From Ciborinia camelliae (lineage: Eukaryota > Ascomycota > Leotiomycetes > Helotiales > Sclerotiniaceae), in NCBI GenBank assembly GCA_025890175.1, contig JANPYM010000006.1:1882234-1946233 (forward strand): 64,000 nt of DNA, in the 5' to 3' direction. A program made the position numbers and the translations under genes. Shown here piece after piece: positions 31,293-45,681 of the stretch; the stretch's first letter is position 1; every line of letters starts with the position of its first letter. The notes beneath the pieces are model-generated. The model was not told where the DNA came from and searched no databases. It saw only the letters and a list, made by a program, of their open reading frames with translations.

Positions 31293-33915
31293 TTACATAT
31301 GAGCGGCCATGACATCTGATTTATCGAAAGGTTTAGCGCAATTAGGGCACTTTCTCATGCGGTTGGCAAGTCGATCATCCACGCATTGGTTGCAGAAGAG
31401 ATGTCCGCATGTCCTCAAAACAGTGTTCTTGAAGTTCGCGCGGCAGATAGTACACAGTAGAAGAGTCTATATTTTGTTAGTAATTGGCTCGTGGTAGAAG
31501 AAAATAACAAGGGACTCACTCTAAGCATTTCTTCCTCACCCGATTGATTGCTCAAGCTCTTTTGCTTCCACGTGTCTCGGTCCTTTTGCGCCTGCTCACA
31601 TCGGACCCGAAGTTGCTCATTCTCTAGTTCCACAGCGTGAACCTTCTGTTTGGTACCCGCATTCGCAGAATCCTTGGATTTCAAAAGGTTGGTCAATTCT
31701 GCCGCTTGATTTTTCCAGCTTTCACATTTGCTGGTAGCCTCTCTACTCGATGCCTCCAGCTTCTTGTTCTCTGCCATGATAGAGGTATTTGATTGTCTCA
31801 TATCACTCAATTGCTTCTCCATGTTGCTTAACAGAGTTCGGTCCGATGTCTCGACATCCTTGAGTTGGGAAATTATCTCGGAGCTTTTGGCGTTTTGGTT
31901 CTTCAATGATCGAACTTCCGCGAGACGAATATCCATATCCTTTCTAGCCGCAAAATATTTCTGATCAGCCTTGCTTTTTTCAGCCGCCAAAACCGAGACC
32001 TTTTCTTCGAGAGCCGTGAAGTCCATTACTTTCTTGCTTGTCAGGGCCTGGACTCGCTTGTAGGCAGATTGGAGAGCAGGTAGTTCCTTGTTGATTGATT
32101 CATAGCCTTGCTGGAGGAGATCGTACTTGACACGCAATGCCTCGAGACTCAAGGAATCTATCTCAGGTCCTGGTGTGGGCTGGCATGATTGCTCGGCAAT
32201 CTGTCTCAGGCGTTCGACTTCAAGCTCAAGAGATGTGATGCGATCATCCTTGGTTCCAGCCAATTCTCTCAAATGCTCGACAGCTGCATGATCCTGATCC
32301 TGTGTGGCCTTTCGGACACTAACATCAGCAAGCAGTTCATCTCGGGCAGAGCGGATCCTCGTCAAATCAGCATCGAGACGCTGGAGTTGACTTTCCAGTT
32401 CAGTAGTAGCTGATTCCGCCTCATTCTCTATCTGGATACGATATGCGGTCCGTTCGGCCTGTAGTTTTTCCGCCTCCTCTCGCAACTGGATGTTGGTTGC
32501 TTCCAGATGATTGATACGTTTTATGACGTCTTCGTGTTGGATACGAAATTGCTTGAAAAGCTCGGTTCGAGCATAATCGTCGTCTGAAGGTGCCTGTTTG
32601 ATACTGGCTGAAGTGATTTGTTCTGTGAGTGATTTGTTTTCCGCAGCCATTGCCTCGAGTTGTTCTTTTTGCTTCTCAACAACTGCCTGTGCCTCTTTGT
32701 ATGCCGTTTGATTTGCTTCCTTGTCTTCAGCTATACCATTTGTCATTTCGGTGTCCATGCCATTTTCAGCTCTAATGCCATTAGCAGTACTATGATATAA
32801 TGCTTTCGCCTCTTCCTTTCGCACTGTATCGCTCCTCAACCTATCTAGACGTTTTTCGGCTTTAATATAACGTAGCGAGGCTGATTCAAGACGCTCATTT
32901 AAGTCTTCTTTTTCATTGCGTAGCCTTTCCACTGTGACGAGGTATTCTTTCTGGGAAGCCAGCATTTTTGTAACTTTTGCCTGAAGATCTTGTAAGTCCG
33001 CCGAGGGTTTTCCACGAGCTGCAGCGACATTTGTAAAAATTCTATGCAATTTCGACTTAATTTCTACGCCTTTGGAGGCCAAGTGATCTGAAAACCCCTT
33101 GATCCCTTGAAATTGTAAAGAAGTCGAGAATGATACTATAATACATCAGCTTTTAATCCATGCTCCTGCGTGTAGAATACAAACCTTCTGGCTTTTCGGA
33201 ATTTGGAATATCATTTTCGGCGAGGAGTGTGACTTCTTCTAGTAACTGTTACCCATTATCAATCTCGTGCTCCAGCTGACTGATAAGGGGCTTATCATAC
33301 CTGTGTCCACCAAGCATCGATAATTCTCAAATGATCATCATGGTCTGTAGATTTCTTTTGTATATTTTTCAATTGCGATTCCAAAGTTGCCTTTTCTCGT
33401 TTGTACTCGAGCATTTGTCGGAAGATCGCATCTTTTTGGTATTTCTATAACGTGACAAATCAGCCTGCCGTTCCAACCAGTTTATTCTTTGTTCGAGAAA
33501 GGGAAGGTGTATTGACTACATGTATGCGATCTGTTGTGAGAGTACGAGTAGGGGCGTGAAGGTTTGCAGGCTATCCATGCTGTTCACAGCAAGCTGCGCA
33601 TTAGCAACAGCCACATAGATTTCAAGAGCAATCCCTAGACTATTGTATGACGTTGATAGATGAGAAAATTTAAAAAAGTGTGGATGGAAAACACTCATGC
33701 GAAAGGTGAAAGCCATGAGACCGACCACTTACCTCAATATCTTCAGACCATGGCGCGGTATTCTCGGAATCTGCAGAGGCCTTACCAGCACCATTAATAG
33801 CTTGTCTCTTGGTAGGCGGTGCGAGGTCATCAGTGCTCTGGGCAGCTGCCCTCTTCCTATCCTCCATCTTGATGAAGGAAGGGAGAGATGGAGCTGATGC
33901 GGCAACGGGCGTCAT
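31293..33915 (-). CDS. BRE1: Bre1, E3 ubiquitin ligase for histone H2B
   Basis: Exons are 33915-33733, 33444-33301, 33245-33185, 33135-31520 and 31466-31293, giving 725 residues. Splice sites are canonical: GTAAGT, GTATGA, GTTTGT and GTGAGT donors with TAG or CAG acceptors. The N-terminus [22 protein letters not shown] is followed by [18 protein letters not shown] and a coiled coil of about 500 residues. The last exon encodes a C3HC4 [12 protein letters not shown]...[10 protein letters not shown]...RKCPNC, at about residues 673-711, ending MAAHM. Bre1 with Rad6 mono-ubiquitinates H2B, which permits H3K4 and H3K79 methylation. Intron 1 is unusually long (about 290 bp) and contains a 70-codon ORF judged to be non-coding. 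The gene is head-to-head with the Bdp1 gene. Confidence 0.95.
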
Positions 33916-34372
33916 CAGATTGAAGGAGGTGAATAGATCATAAAATCAAAACCGATAGCGGATTCAACCAGGTAGAGATATAGCGCAAGAGTGGATAAGA
34001 GTCAATAATTCTTGAAGTGTTGTTTTCGTTGACTTTGTATTGCTGTTATTGTTGGTAAGGTCGAAGAGGTAAATAGAGGTAAAGGCGAAAGAAGTGAGAA
34101 GTTGCAAGCCGCCATTTCGAAAAGGGCTTAGCGTCATAATTTAGTCATAGCGGAGCCGGCTCCAGATCAAATGGAAGGGAAGGAAATATTATTTCAACCA
34201 CACACATCACACCTCAAAGCTTCCATTGTTCAATTCAAAGAGACGAATATTCAACCTTACAACTTACAATGCATATTCGATATATGAGCGATTAATACTC
34301 TTGAAACAGCCAGAATTATAACTCGACAACAACTTTTGGACCTCGCCCGTCGGGCGCGATAAATCTCTCAAA
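33916..34372. promoter_or_regulatory. Shared divergent promoter of BRE1 and BDP1
   Basis: 457 bases separate the two start codons. It contains pyrimidine-rich leader-like sequence on the BDP1 side (34190-34260). No specific regulatory site can be named. Confidence 0.5.
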
Positions 34373-36358
34373 ATGTCTTCAATGCTTAGGAAAGGTGCGA
34401 TGTCATTCAAGCCAAAGGCTCGACCAAATGCTACAAGACCTTCTTCATCACAACCTGCTACTCGTCCGAGTTCCGAAACCCAATTACAAAAACCAGTATC
34501 TGCGACGCAGCCAACCAATCCCATACCTACATCAACCGAAAATGTGGTGGAGAAAGACGCATCGCTAACTACGACTTCGCAACCGATTCAAGCAATTCCT
34601 GAATCCCAACCGACTCCGCCCGCTCAACCTCAAACAATACTTACAACTTCGAACAATGTTCATGGCTCCGCAATTGACAACACGGCCAAAAGAAAGGTCA
34701 GGGAAGAGGATGTTGAGACCGCCGCCCAAATGGAGCAGCCGCCTTTGAAGGCCCGAAAGTTGACCCCTCCTTCGGATGAATTACAGAATTCTGAACAGGA
34801 GCATGCGGCTAACAAAGAATTGCCTTCACTTCGCCCTTCAATTACAAAAAATGCTACGAACGGAGACACAGTACCAGCCAAACCTTCAAGCACTTCTACT
34901 TCCGCCATCCCCGCAACGATTTCGCAGATCAATACTACAATTGATAAACCACAAAGTGATTCTCTCTCTATAGATGCAGAAGTTGCGGAACAAAACGATC
35001 AAGCACAAAGCTCGCAAGCCGCTCTATTGAGTGCCACCGGAGCTCCTGTTGGACCCGGACAAGTACTTGATGGTAGCATACAAACTACACCCGCATCTTC
35101 CGATGATGTAGACTTATCTGGAATGGGAGCTGGCGAGGCTAGTGAAACATCTCATCTTGTATCCACGGCTACACCGACTTCCGAAGAGACACCTACTCCA
35201 GTTGACGAAGAAGCGGCACCGGCCCCTAAAAAGTCGAGGAAGAAAGCGGCACCAAAGAAGAAGAAGGTCCAGGTTGAAGATGGGGAAGAACCTAGAACTG
35301 AAGTCGAGATCCAATTGAATAGACCGCGTCGAACTCCGGGACAAAAACGAGAACGCAAGAAGAAAGACGACAGTGGTGCAGTAAAGAGAAGAAAGGATCG
35401 TGAAGTGACACCAGAGGATGCGGAGAATGAAGTTATCGAGCCTGCGACCATGAAAATGGGAGACCTTTGTAAAGATATCCGCATTGGCAAGAAGTTCAGT
35501 AGACATGACGAAATCAAGCTGAGGCATAGCCGAAAGAAGGTTGATGCACAATTGGCGGAACGACCCGAACTTGCAGGTTTAATCAACAACGCACCAGCTG
35601 AGGTTAGCGCCGAACCCCGTGAGGAGCCCGCTGAAGAACCTGCCTCAATAACGAGCAACAATGGAGTACAAATGCGAGTTATTGATGGACAGATTGTGCT
35701 GGATGACCGTTCATTGCAAGTGGATCGACAGAGACAAGCACGAGATGAAGGTCTCGTGTTGGAAGAAATTGAAGAAAACGAATTCACAAGAGCTGTGAAC
35801 TCTGGGCAGTATATGAAGCGTACCGCAGCTGTACGGTGGGATTCCAATGCGAACGAATTATTCTACCAGGGTCTACGACAATTTGGTACAGCCTTTGAGA
35901 TGATTGCTGCGATGTTTCCAGACCGCAATCGAAGGCAAATTAAGTTGAAATTTGTACGAGAAGAACGCCAAAATCCAGCTAAAGTCGATCGGGCTCTTAA
36001 GGGCAAGACGGATGAGATTGACTTTGATGAGTACAGTCAACTTACAGGTCAAAAGTTCGAAGACTCGGCAGCGATCCAAGCAGAACACCAACGACTCGAA
36101 GATGAACATAATGCGGAGACAGAGAAGGTGGCAGCTGCCAAAATGGCGGCAGACAAGAAAAAGAAAGAAGCTATTGCCGCTGCTGCGAGAAGAGGCCAAG
36201 GCGGTGCTATTGATGGTGACGACGGACCAGAGTCACAAAAAGAGAACGCTGGTTCCGCTTTTGCCGGGGGAAAGAAGAAGCCAGCCAGATCTAAGAAGTC
36301 TAATAAAGCTTCTATGCAGGGTGGCGGGGAGGAAATCGAAATCATTGGCACGGTGTAA
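34373..36358 (+). CDS. BDP1: TFIIIB subunit Bdp1 (B'')
   Basis: Single exon of 661 residues starting MSSMLRKGAMSFKPKARP. The N-terminal 270 residues are Ser/Thr/Pro-rich and disordered. A Lys-rich stretch (KKSRKKAAPKKKK) is near residue 285, followed by PRRTPGQKRERKKK. The conserved core TMKMGDLCKDIRIGKKFSRHDEIKLRH is near residues 358-385. The extended SANT domain RWDSNANELFYQGLRQFGTAFEMIAAMFPDRNRRQIKLKFVREER spans about residues 488-532. Bdp1 joins TBP and Brf1 on class III promoters (tRNA, 5S rRNA, U6) and recruits RNA polymerase III. The SANT sequence and the preceding helix are diagnostic. The C-terminus is Lys/Gly-rich. Confidence 0.95.
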   Translation: MSSMLRKGAMSFKPKARPNATRPSSSQPATRPSSETQLQKPVSATQPTNPIPTSTENVVEKDASLTTTSQPIQAIPESQPTPPAQPQTILTTSNNVHGSAIDNTAKRKVREEDVETAAQMEQPPLKARKLTPPSDELQNSEQEHAANKELPSLRPSITKNATNGDTVPAKPSSTSTSAIPATISQINTTIDKPQSDSLSIDAEVAEQNDQAQSSQAALLSATGAPVGPGQVLDGSIQTTPASSDDVDLSGMGAGEASETSHLVSTATPTSEETPTPVDEEAAPAPKKSRKKAAPKKKKVQVEDGEEPRTEVEIQLNRPRRTPGQKRERKKKDDSGAVKRRKDREVTPEDAENEVIEPATMKMGDLCKDIRIGKKFSRHDEIKLRHSRKKVDAQLAERPELAGLINNAPAEVSAEPREEPAEEPASITSNNGVQMRVIDGQIVLDDRSLQVDRQRQARDEGLVLEEIEENEFTRAVNSGQYMKRTAAVRWDSNANELFYQGLRQFGTAFEMIAAMFPDRNRRQIKLKFVREERQNPAKVDRALKGKTDEIDFDEYSQLTGQKFEDSAAIQAEHQRLEDEHNAETEKVAAAKMAADKKKKEAIAAAARRGQGGAIDGDDGPESQKENAGSAFAGGKKKPARSKKSNKASMQGGGEEIEIIGTV

Positions 36359-36705
36359 TAGGCTGGGGTGAAATCGATTGGGCGTTTTGGAGGATACATC
36401 AAGGTTTAGATGTGTGGTCTGCTTTTTATATTCACGATAAATGGACATCTGGAGTTTGGTTGGCTGTTATACCCCATTTTGCAGCAACATGCAGATTATA
36501 GAAGGAAAGGTCTTTCGGTTATTGGTCTATAACATGGATCCTCGGATGGCTATATATATTCAAGATACAGCAATGAAGTTCTACGTTCTTGCAATTGATT
36601 TTGAAAAGTACCAAAATTTCTCGTGAATTCCAATGAACCTACAAATGCCATATAAACCCATTGACTTGAACCAATATCACGCACTCCCCCCACCCCCTCT
36701 TTTCC
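36359..36705. other. Convergent intergenic spacer
   Basis: 3' flanks of BDP1 and the beta-glucosidase gene, with no other feature. Confidence 0.6.
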
Positions 36706-38327
<1,622 letters not shown>

Positions 38328-39093
38328 AGTGTTCTTCTTTGGATATTCAATATGATTCCGGGTAAATGCAAAAGATGCTAAGTATTCAGAATGTATATTG
38401 GTTGTTTTCAAATGGGAATCTCTCGCATATAAGTACAACCACAGCGGTTAATTGTAAATGAATATTATTGAATATCATGTCATGACATAACAATTAGATG
38501 AAAAGAATCTCGTATCCCACTCCACCCCTCGGACCGTTCAAACCGTGATATAATCATTTCTCCGTCGAGTAACTTTTATATCTTCCGAAGATGCTTGGCC
38601 CCACCATGACATGGGGGGTAACACATATCGCGAGGCGGTTAGACGGGACGAAATTCCGGCTGAATACAATTGATCCAGCTCACGTGCTTTGGTGTCTGCT
38701 TCGTGATTATTCTTGCTCTCGTACACAGTACTGGAATATTATTGGGGGTTTCAAGTGAACAGATAAATATCCTGATTGACAGCAAAGTCTTGATTGCATT
38801 AATTCATATTGTAGTCTTTGACATACCCTAATACCTCATTTTCAACCGATGCCCAAACTCCCATCTCCTCAAATAGAAGCGAGTGATATCAAGAAGATGC
38901 CTTTTCCGAAATGACCATAGACTTAGGCAACCTTGTCGTGCCATTTCTTGCAACGATCTCTTGTTATGTGCCGCTACACATCCATATCTCCATAACCCGC
39001 GTCTCTGGCCAGAGTCCACCGCACAAACTTACAAAAATACCACTATTTGATTCCGTCTCCCAAGGTATCTACCCCGCGGATATGATATCCCCT
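38328..39093. other. Intergenic, no gene seen
   Basis: Promoter side of the beta-glucosidase gene and 3' flank of the GFA-type gene. Short ORFs here (38538-38726, 38828-39102) lack coding character. Confidence 0.5.
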
Positions 39094-39881
39094 TTATTGT
39101 AGCCCCTCCATCGTAGGATCTTCACCTGCACTCGTAGCATCTAACTTTCTCTTCCCAGTTGTTGAAGTCTGCGTATCATCGTCCTCCGCAGTCCACTCTA
39201 CAATCTCCCACTCCACTTTGATCCGACCATCAGTGACAGCTCTCATACCTCTACTTGTTTTCATTTTACCCAATCGACTGCCTTCTACCATTGTCTCAAA
39301 CCATGGTAGACCTTGCTCCCCTCCGTTGTTATTGGTAGGTGGTATGACAGATTCGATGGTTTCTTTCTCATTCTGCGCATCCTCAAGAGCTTCTCTGGGA
39401 AGCAAGCCTAATTCTTCGAGGTCTCGTAAATCCGACGAAGCCAATGATCCCAAAGTCAACGCAATATAATCGGCATGGGCAGCCGGTTCTTCCGTCCAGT
39501 AGGATAGAGGAGTGCCGCAGAACCCGCAGAAATGGCGTTTGGCATGTTGTTCTGTTGGGGAAGTATAGGATCTTCGAATTATATTGTGTGGTTCATCATC
39601 GAAGAATGCGTATGTTGTTGAGTGGTACCACGCCAGGGGCACTCGAAGCCAAGCGGAAAGCGGAGTTGCCTGTGATCTTCCTGTTTACGATGATGATGAT
39701 ATTAGCAATGGCTCTTGTGGCCATCTAACATATGAGGATGAGGATATTCGGAAATCTGTGAGATTAACATACGATTTAAATTACTGCTATCGAAAAAGAC
39801 TTGTGCTCCAGCCGTATTTTGTGGAATCTGGATTGTATATTTGTTCCGACCACAGGAACAGCCACCTTGGAGTTCACTCAT
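39094..39881 (-). CDS. GFA/CENP-V-type zinc protein
   Basis: Exons are 39881-39773 and 39680-39094. The 92-bp intron has donor GTATGT and acceptor AAACAG in phase 1. The product is 231 residues. It begins MSELQGGCSCGRNKYTIQIP, the first zinc-ligand motif of the GFA fold, and continues to KRHFCGFCGTPLSYWTEEP at about residues 83-100, the second Cys pair. The central cysteines of the best-known members are not obvious here. The C-terminal half is acidic, with GLPWFETMVEGSRLGKMKTSRG as a fungal-type extension, ending GEDPTMEGLQ. Bacterial relatives bind glutathione; the fungal function is unknown, so no enzymatic activity is claimed. Confidence 0.85.
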
Positions 39882-40599
39882 TCTGCCGGACCCGAAGTTA
39901 GTACTGTAACCTTATTATTAGAGATTTAGTAGAACTTTAAATCTGAGGGCCAAATCTGATATCCGAATCTTGATTAAGGATTGGGAAATTGTAAACCGAA
40001 AAAAGAGAGAGATGTTGCTTTTTAATGAATCGAGAATAAGAAAAGGGAAAAGTAAGAAAGGACTGTTTGTTGTTCCGTGAATATTATATTATATTATAAT
40101 GTATTATAATTATGAAATGTTATTGGTTGTTATTCAGGAGGAAACATCTAGATTATTCCCAATGATTCCTTCCCTTACAGTTATGACATCGCTGCCCATG
40201 CCGCCATCATCGCGATACAGATACATACCTACTACTAGATACACACCATCCCCAATGAAAGTATCATATAATATCATAAATCATTTTTATTGATTGATGG
40301 CGACGGCGATGGCGACGGCATCCAGATATTGTATTCCTGAATTACCCTGCGCTCAGTGGACAATCTCAAAATACCTAAGTGCCTAATAATAAAATACGCC
40401 ACAATTTGCCTGTCTAGGTAGGCTTCTCTACCTGTACCTACCATATGTGAATAAGCGAAATCTTTCACCCTTCACTCGATACATACTTCCATACTTCATA
40501 TAGAAGAATCTCCTATGCTGCTACTTTTTTTTATAAATCCTCATCACTCCCAATTGTTTGTCTGGGGTTGCACGTACAATGCGACTATGGTATGACGTA
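39882..40599. other. Intergenic, A+T-rich
   Basis: ATATTATATTATATTATAATG tract at 40081-40101 and ACC/TACC runs near 40230. A short GGCGACGGC block lies at about 40299-40320. No gene was seen. Confidence 0.5.
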
Positions 40600-41577
40600 T
40601 CATCCCCCGAAATCATCATGCAGGCAGGGGTTTGGTGCTCTGCGGACTCTCAAATCTAGATCAATGATATCTTCATTTAATATTTCTATCTGTAACGTGT
40701 CAAATTCCCGAAACATCGCAGAGAAGTCTTTGCCTTGGGAATAGAAACTATTGATTCTTCTGTATGCTCGTTGTTTTGCTAAGCAGTTCATCATTCTTGC
40801 TTGAAGCTCGTCCCAACGGGAATGGTGATCGAGGTGAGTCTGATATAACTCTGTGGAGAGTTTCATGGCTTTTGGCTTATATAAGTCCTCTGGGGTGAAG
40901 TTAGTGCTAAATAACCCTTGGTAGGCTGCTATATTGCTATGATATGCTGTGACATTTCCGTTTTCTCGCATCAGCTCTAGATAGTGTTCGGAATACGTTG
41001 CCCACATCTCCTAGTTATTCTAGGAATCTCAATCAGATGTCTGCTCCAAAGTTCACGAGCGGTTTCTTTGAACCATTTTCTTCCTGTAGTGCATTGATCT
41101 GCGTCTGTAGACTCTTGTTCTCATCCATAAGCTCATAGAAGTATTTTGAGAGCACTGTATCATCTAACTTTTTTGCCAGAAGATCATCGGTTATCTCGTA
41201 CATCAAGCGACATTCGGTCTCTTGTTCAAGGCCTTCCGACTAGCGGCGACTTCCGGCTTGAGCTTCTCCATCTGACGTTGTAAAACTGCTATGTTCGCTG
41301 CCGGGGGTTTTCAATTACGGCATTTGGCCTGCAACTCGCGATAGAGAATATCTCTTCTATCCTCTAACATCATGAACAATCCATTCGTATTCCGATACAC
41401 TGTCATTGCCATTGGGCTCTCTCTTGACAAGTCGTCATTTTGAACTTGCCTGGGCATCAAATTCGACTTGTCTACCAGATGTTCCGGGCCGGGCTGCTGG
41501 ACGCCGATGCCCTTGACAAATAGATTTTCGAAAGTCATACTGGCTACCTCATCCACAGGGCGTGAAACTGACACCAT
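40600..41577 (-). pseudogene. Decayed copy of the local coiled-coil/C-terminal-domain family
   Basis: Fragments read from ATG 41577: MVSVSRPVDEVASMTF... to ...LQAKCRN, an in-frame TGA, then KPPAANIAVLQRQMEKLKPEV. A frame change follows, then ETECRLMYEITDDLLAKK...ENGSKKPLVNFGADI, TGA, LRFLE, TAA, and another frame change into WATYSEHYLELMRENGNVTAY... to the stop at 40600. The intact relative at 42881-44592 has EPLVKIGADIRLRFLEQAR and then LRTEGNLAAHAA at the same places. The stops therefore replace Arg (CGA to TGA) and Gln (CAA to TAA), both C-to-T changes. At least three stops and two frameshifts make this a pseudogene. Confidence 0.75.
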
Positions 41578-42880
41578 GGGATATTTTGAGGTTCTTAACC
41601 CACAATTGTCAACTATCTTTCTATGTTAACCACTGTGTGATACGAAGTATCAATGATACACGCTCCGATAACTTACAAACTATACTGTACCATTGATTCC
41701 AGAAATTTCTGCGTGGGCTCAAAACTTGATTTCGCTTCCGAATAGAGAACCATCATACTTAGAAGTTGTCAATGTTTGGTGACTGTCGCTTTCAACCTAC
41801 CTGTCTTTACCCTTGCTTCTTACAAAGTCTGTTTCTTGTAAAGTCAGGATAGTAGAGTTTGAGTATATAGTAACAGTATTTACTTACTCTAGAGCATAGA
41901 AGATTAGAATTCCATGATCGGAGAGACAGTGAGGTCGGAAATATAGTGGGGATAGCTTCACTTTTCGAGCAAGTTGACAGTTCCGAAGATTTTCGGGTAT
42001 CCCCCTTCTCCCATTCCTCCCTCAACTTCTTTATGCCCTGCCATCTGCCTGCACAATTGCTCATTTCACCTGCCATTTATTTCAGAATAGTTAGGGTTGG
42101 TATTATAGGCTTTTGTCAGAACCTGGAAGAGTTTTAGTATATTGTTGAGTTTCGGTGTAGATATTTGAACTTTAGGACCCGGAATATGTTTCGCGTATTT
42201 AGTGTAGTGTACAGTATTTGCTATAGCTAGATGGACATAAGATGGGAGTTATCAATGTTATATCTATAGGGATATCCGATATAGTAAAATTCTAAAAAGC
42301 GGAATAACTACCCCAAGTGTATCACATTCTTTCAAGATATCTATTATCATCCATCAGATGATATGATAGGACGTAACATTTTCAATCTCCTCTATATGGC
42401 AGATCACCCAGACGCATGTTAAACCTTCTTATGTTCGCAATGGGGATTTCATTTCATGATATCTACTCCTACATATATGCTAAAATTTCATTGCACATTC
42501 CTGTACACAGATAAAAACATCATTATTTGCTACTCTGGAGGCAAAACTAGTTATTCATGACTGCTCTGGGCATACTTTGTACAGATAAGCCTAATCGGCC
42601 ACCCATGATATGATTCCTCCACCTGTATTATCCTTCTTATCATCAGTCTTATCAGCAGACCGTTCATAGATCGAGTGTTGTGTCTTGACTCTAATAATTC
42701 CTTCCTTTACCCAATTACTCGTTCCACAATATTGAGATCCGAACTGTTAAACCCCTTTGCATCTTGTAATTCTCATCATAATTAACACGATATCCTTGCT
42801 AAATCTCCATCTTCAAAACAGGGACTATCCATACAATAACGCCACAGTGCCTCTTCAGGCATAAAAGGATGGCGATGCAA
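41578..42880. other. Intergenic, no gene seen
   Basis: A+T-rich spacer between two members of the local gene family. A minus-strand ORF at 41807-42076 has no coding features. Confidence 0.5.
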
Positions 42881-44592
42881 TCATCGACGACGCCGCTCGA
42901 AACTGACTAATTCCTCAGTGGCATCCTTGAGATTTTCCAGAGCTTCTTCCATTGCAGGAGTTATTTTACTGATGGGGAAAGAAATTCTGTAAGGGCCGCT
43001 TAAAGCAAGTACTTCTTCGTAAGACTTTAAATAATTTTCAAACTGAATAGAAGTTCGACCGAAGTCCCCAAGAATTGCCAAGGTTGCATCGGCATCCATA
43101 AGCTTTCCATTAGTTGTAACCTCGTCCTTAATTTCATTTGGTTCCTTTCCGCGATACAACGCCTTGAAAATTTGAGTAGTCTCAGTCTCATACTCCTCTG
43201 GTACGAAACCACATTTGAACAAAGCGGAATCCGCAGCCGAGCAAGCTGCATGAGCTGCAAGATTGCCCTCAGTTCTCAATTCATTATTTACCTCCCGGCG
43301 CGGAATCTTGAGAACGGCTTCTCGAGCTTGCTCCAAGAATCTGAGTCTGATGTCGGCTCCTATCTTCACCAATGGCTCCTTTCTACCGCGATTTTTCTTT
43401 ACTTCCATATTTTCCTGTGACAGCGTGTTTATTCTGGCGAGCTGTTGTAACGACTTTTCTCTTTCTTCTGCTAGAGTTGTTTGCGCGATTTCAAGATTCT
43501 TGCTCACGGCTTGCCCCTCATCATTCAGACGAATCCATCGATGTATCCATCTATCAAGCGAAACCTTATCATTCGTACTTTCTATCGCTGCTCTGTTGAT
43601 AGCGGTTTGTAAATGATTGTTCTTTATTGTCTCTGAATTAAGCTTCTGTTTGAGATCTGACAACTCTACTTGGACTGCTGCATGGGATTCCTGGGCTTTT
43701 CTTAAATCAACAGATGCTCTCTGACCGTCGCTGTTCGCTTTCTGGAGAGAATTCTGTAGGTTGCGCATTTCCTTCTTGCGCTGACTCTCAAGCTCGTCCA
43801 GTTGCTTCTTCATCTCTCGCTTGTGCGCATCTTTCAGTGCAACAATCTCTGCACGGAGTGAACCAGCTTGGGCTCTGGCGATCTCTAGATGTTGCGTTTT
43901 GCGGGCCAATTCCTCAATTAACGTCGAATTTGGATCTTTGACCTGTGGTGTCTCCGGCTTTGTGGTTCGCAGGACGGGTTTTCCAGATTGTAGTGCTGCA
44001 GGTTTGGACTCGGCTGCAAAAACGAGAGACATCCTACTCTTAAAGACTTCTAAATTTTGCAATCCAACACTGGCTTCATCTGGTTCCTGCATAGATATGT
44101 TGGTCACCTGTGTAATATCGGCTGTTGTCTTCATAGTCAGAGATCCAATCTTCGCAGATGTTTGGGCCTTTGCTTTCCTCAACTTGGCTTTCCTAGCCAT
44201 TTCTGCTCTCTCCTCATCCTCATTAGACTTCTTATCATCTTTACCCCAACCAGTCGGTAAAAAGTCCATATCATCATCGAGAAAGCCTTCACTCTCCGAA
44301 TCCTCATCTGAATCCCACCCAGCAAACTTCTTGCCACAATTTTCATCTTCGATCATGGGAGATTGTAGCAGCCAGGAATGTTGAGCTTCTTCGGCTTCTT
44401 GGGGCGTGGCGATCTGGCCTGTGGCTTCGCATTTTAGTATCTTTGTCTCCATGTATTTGGCGGCTGGTCTTACTTACTTTCAGTTGCTTGTGGTGATTGA
44501 CTTCCTGTTGCTAATGCCGATGGTGACAGGGTTCCCGCGGGTAGTCGAGAGGATGTGGAAGCTCTAGTTGCCCTCTTTTTCTTGGCCGCCAT
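42881..44592 (-). CDS. Coiled-coil protein with lineage-specific C-terminal domain
   Basis: Exons are 44592-44478 (MAAKKKRATRASTSSRLPAG...) and about 44418-42881. The intron has donor GTAAGT and the best acceptor CCACAG (44420-44419); CGAAG six bases earlier also fits the phase. The product is about 551 residues. The N-terminus is basic and then acidic (AGWDSDEDSESEGFLDDDMDF). A coiled coil runs over roughly residues 165-375. The C-terminal domain starts at EPLVKIGADIRLRFLEQAREAVLKI and has LRTEGNLAAHAACSAADSALFKCGF. Both segments recur in the neighbours at 40600-41577 and 47043-49790, which defines a local family. No known domain was recognised. The layout suggests a structural or filament-associated role, but this is not established. 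Confidence 0.8.
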
Positions 44593-45681
44593 TGTGATGA
44601 TCTTGATTGTCTGTGTTTCTCGGAGACAATCGTGAGAATAATCCGAAGATATTTATCGGAGCGCACGATTTCATGAACGGATACAACGCTCTAGATCGCG
44701 TTATCGCTGGACAATACTAGGCAAGAGAAACCAGAGTTTTGATTTGTAGAGGAGATTTTTTCAAATTCAAAAGCGAAGCGAAGGAGAAGATGATGGCTCA
44801 TTCGTTTATGTGTAAAGAAGGTACTTCGAATAAAGGTGAGAGAGGAGCGCGTCCGATAAGTTCTGAAAGTGAGTCTCTCACCTGGCAACCTAAATACGTA
44901 CTTGGTTGCTTAATCACTCACCAGAGCATATTTACGTGTACCCTGCTATAAAAACGATTTGAAGGATTTCTTTACCCCAGCAATCACAGAGTGAGTCTTT
45001 AGAAGTATTATATAGATTGTATAAATCAGTCACGGTTAGTTTTCGGTTGCTGGAAGACATTTCAAAAATCATAATTACTCCGTCCTATTGCCTTACTAGG
45101 CATTGTTTAAATAACTTGATATACTACCACAAACTAAAAGAGTTGCCCCATATCCATATCAACCTCAACTTTCAATATTGCTCCCTATCAGTTGATGGTT
45201 GCTTAATATCCACATTAACATCACTCGCACTCTAAGGTTGAGAGTATTTTTGACGGTCTATATCTAGCTTTTCATTAGATGATATTTACGAATTATGCTT
45301 AATCACTGATATCACAACTATAATTCGAGAATGTAATTGAAAGAAACGTAATGGTGCTTAAGTCCAGAACTTCCGGTTACTCTTGAGCTTTTTGCTGGCG
45401 TCCTAAGGAGAGTATCATTAGTCAACAAAGTTTGGTGAATGGAAGATCATGACAATACTTACATGGCGCAATTACAAGTGCGTGGATGGTTTGGAGACAG
45501 GCACAGGCACAAGTGCACGTTTGGATGACTCGGAGACAAGCAGGAGGTCTAGTAGTCCGGACCAGCAGACCATGTGTGAGATTTCAATGTTTGGATTCGC
45601 TTGAATGTTTGAATGCAATTCAATGTATGGACACGATGCAATGTTCGAAAGTAATCTAATATTCCAAATGATACAAATATT
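44593..45681. other. Intergenic, no gene seen
   Basis: Upstream region of the coiled-coil gene. Two short plus-strand ORFs (44739-44951, 45017-45235) look non-coding. Confidence 0.45.

Noticed and set aside
33516..33728. 70-codon minus-strand ORF inside BRE1 intron 1
   Set aside because: Bre1 orthologs join ...SEDIE directly to [12 protein letters not shown] sequence, and canonical splice signals remove this ORF.
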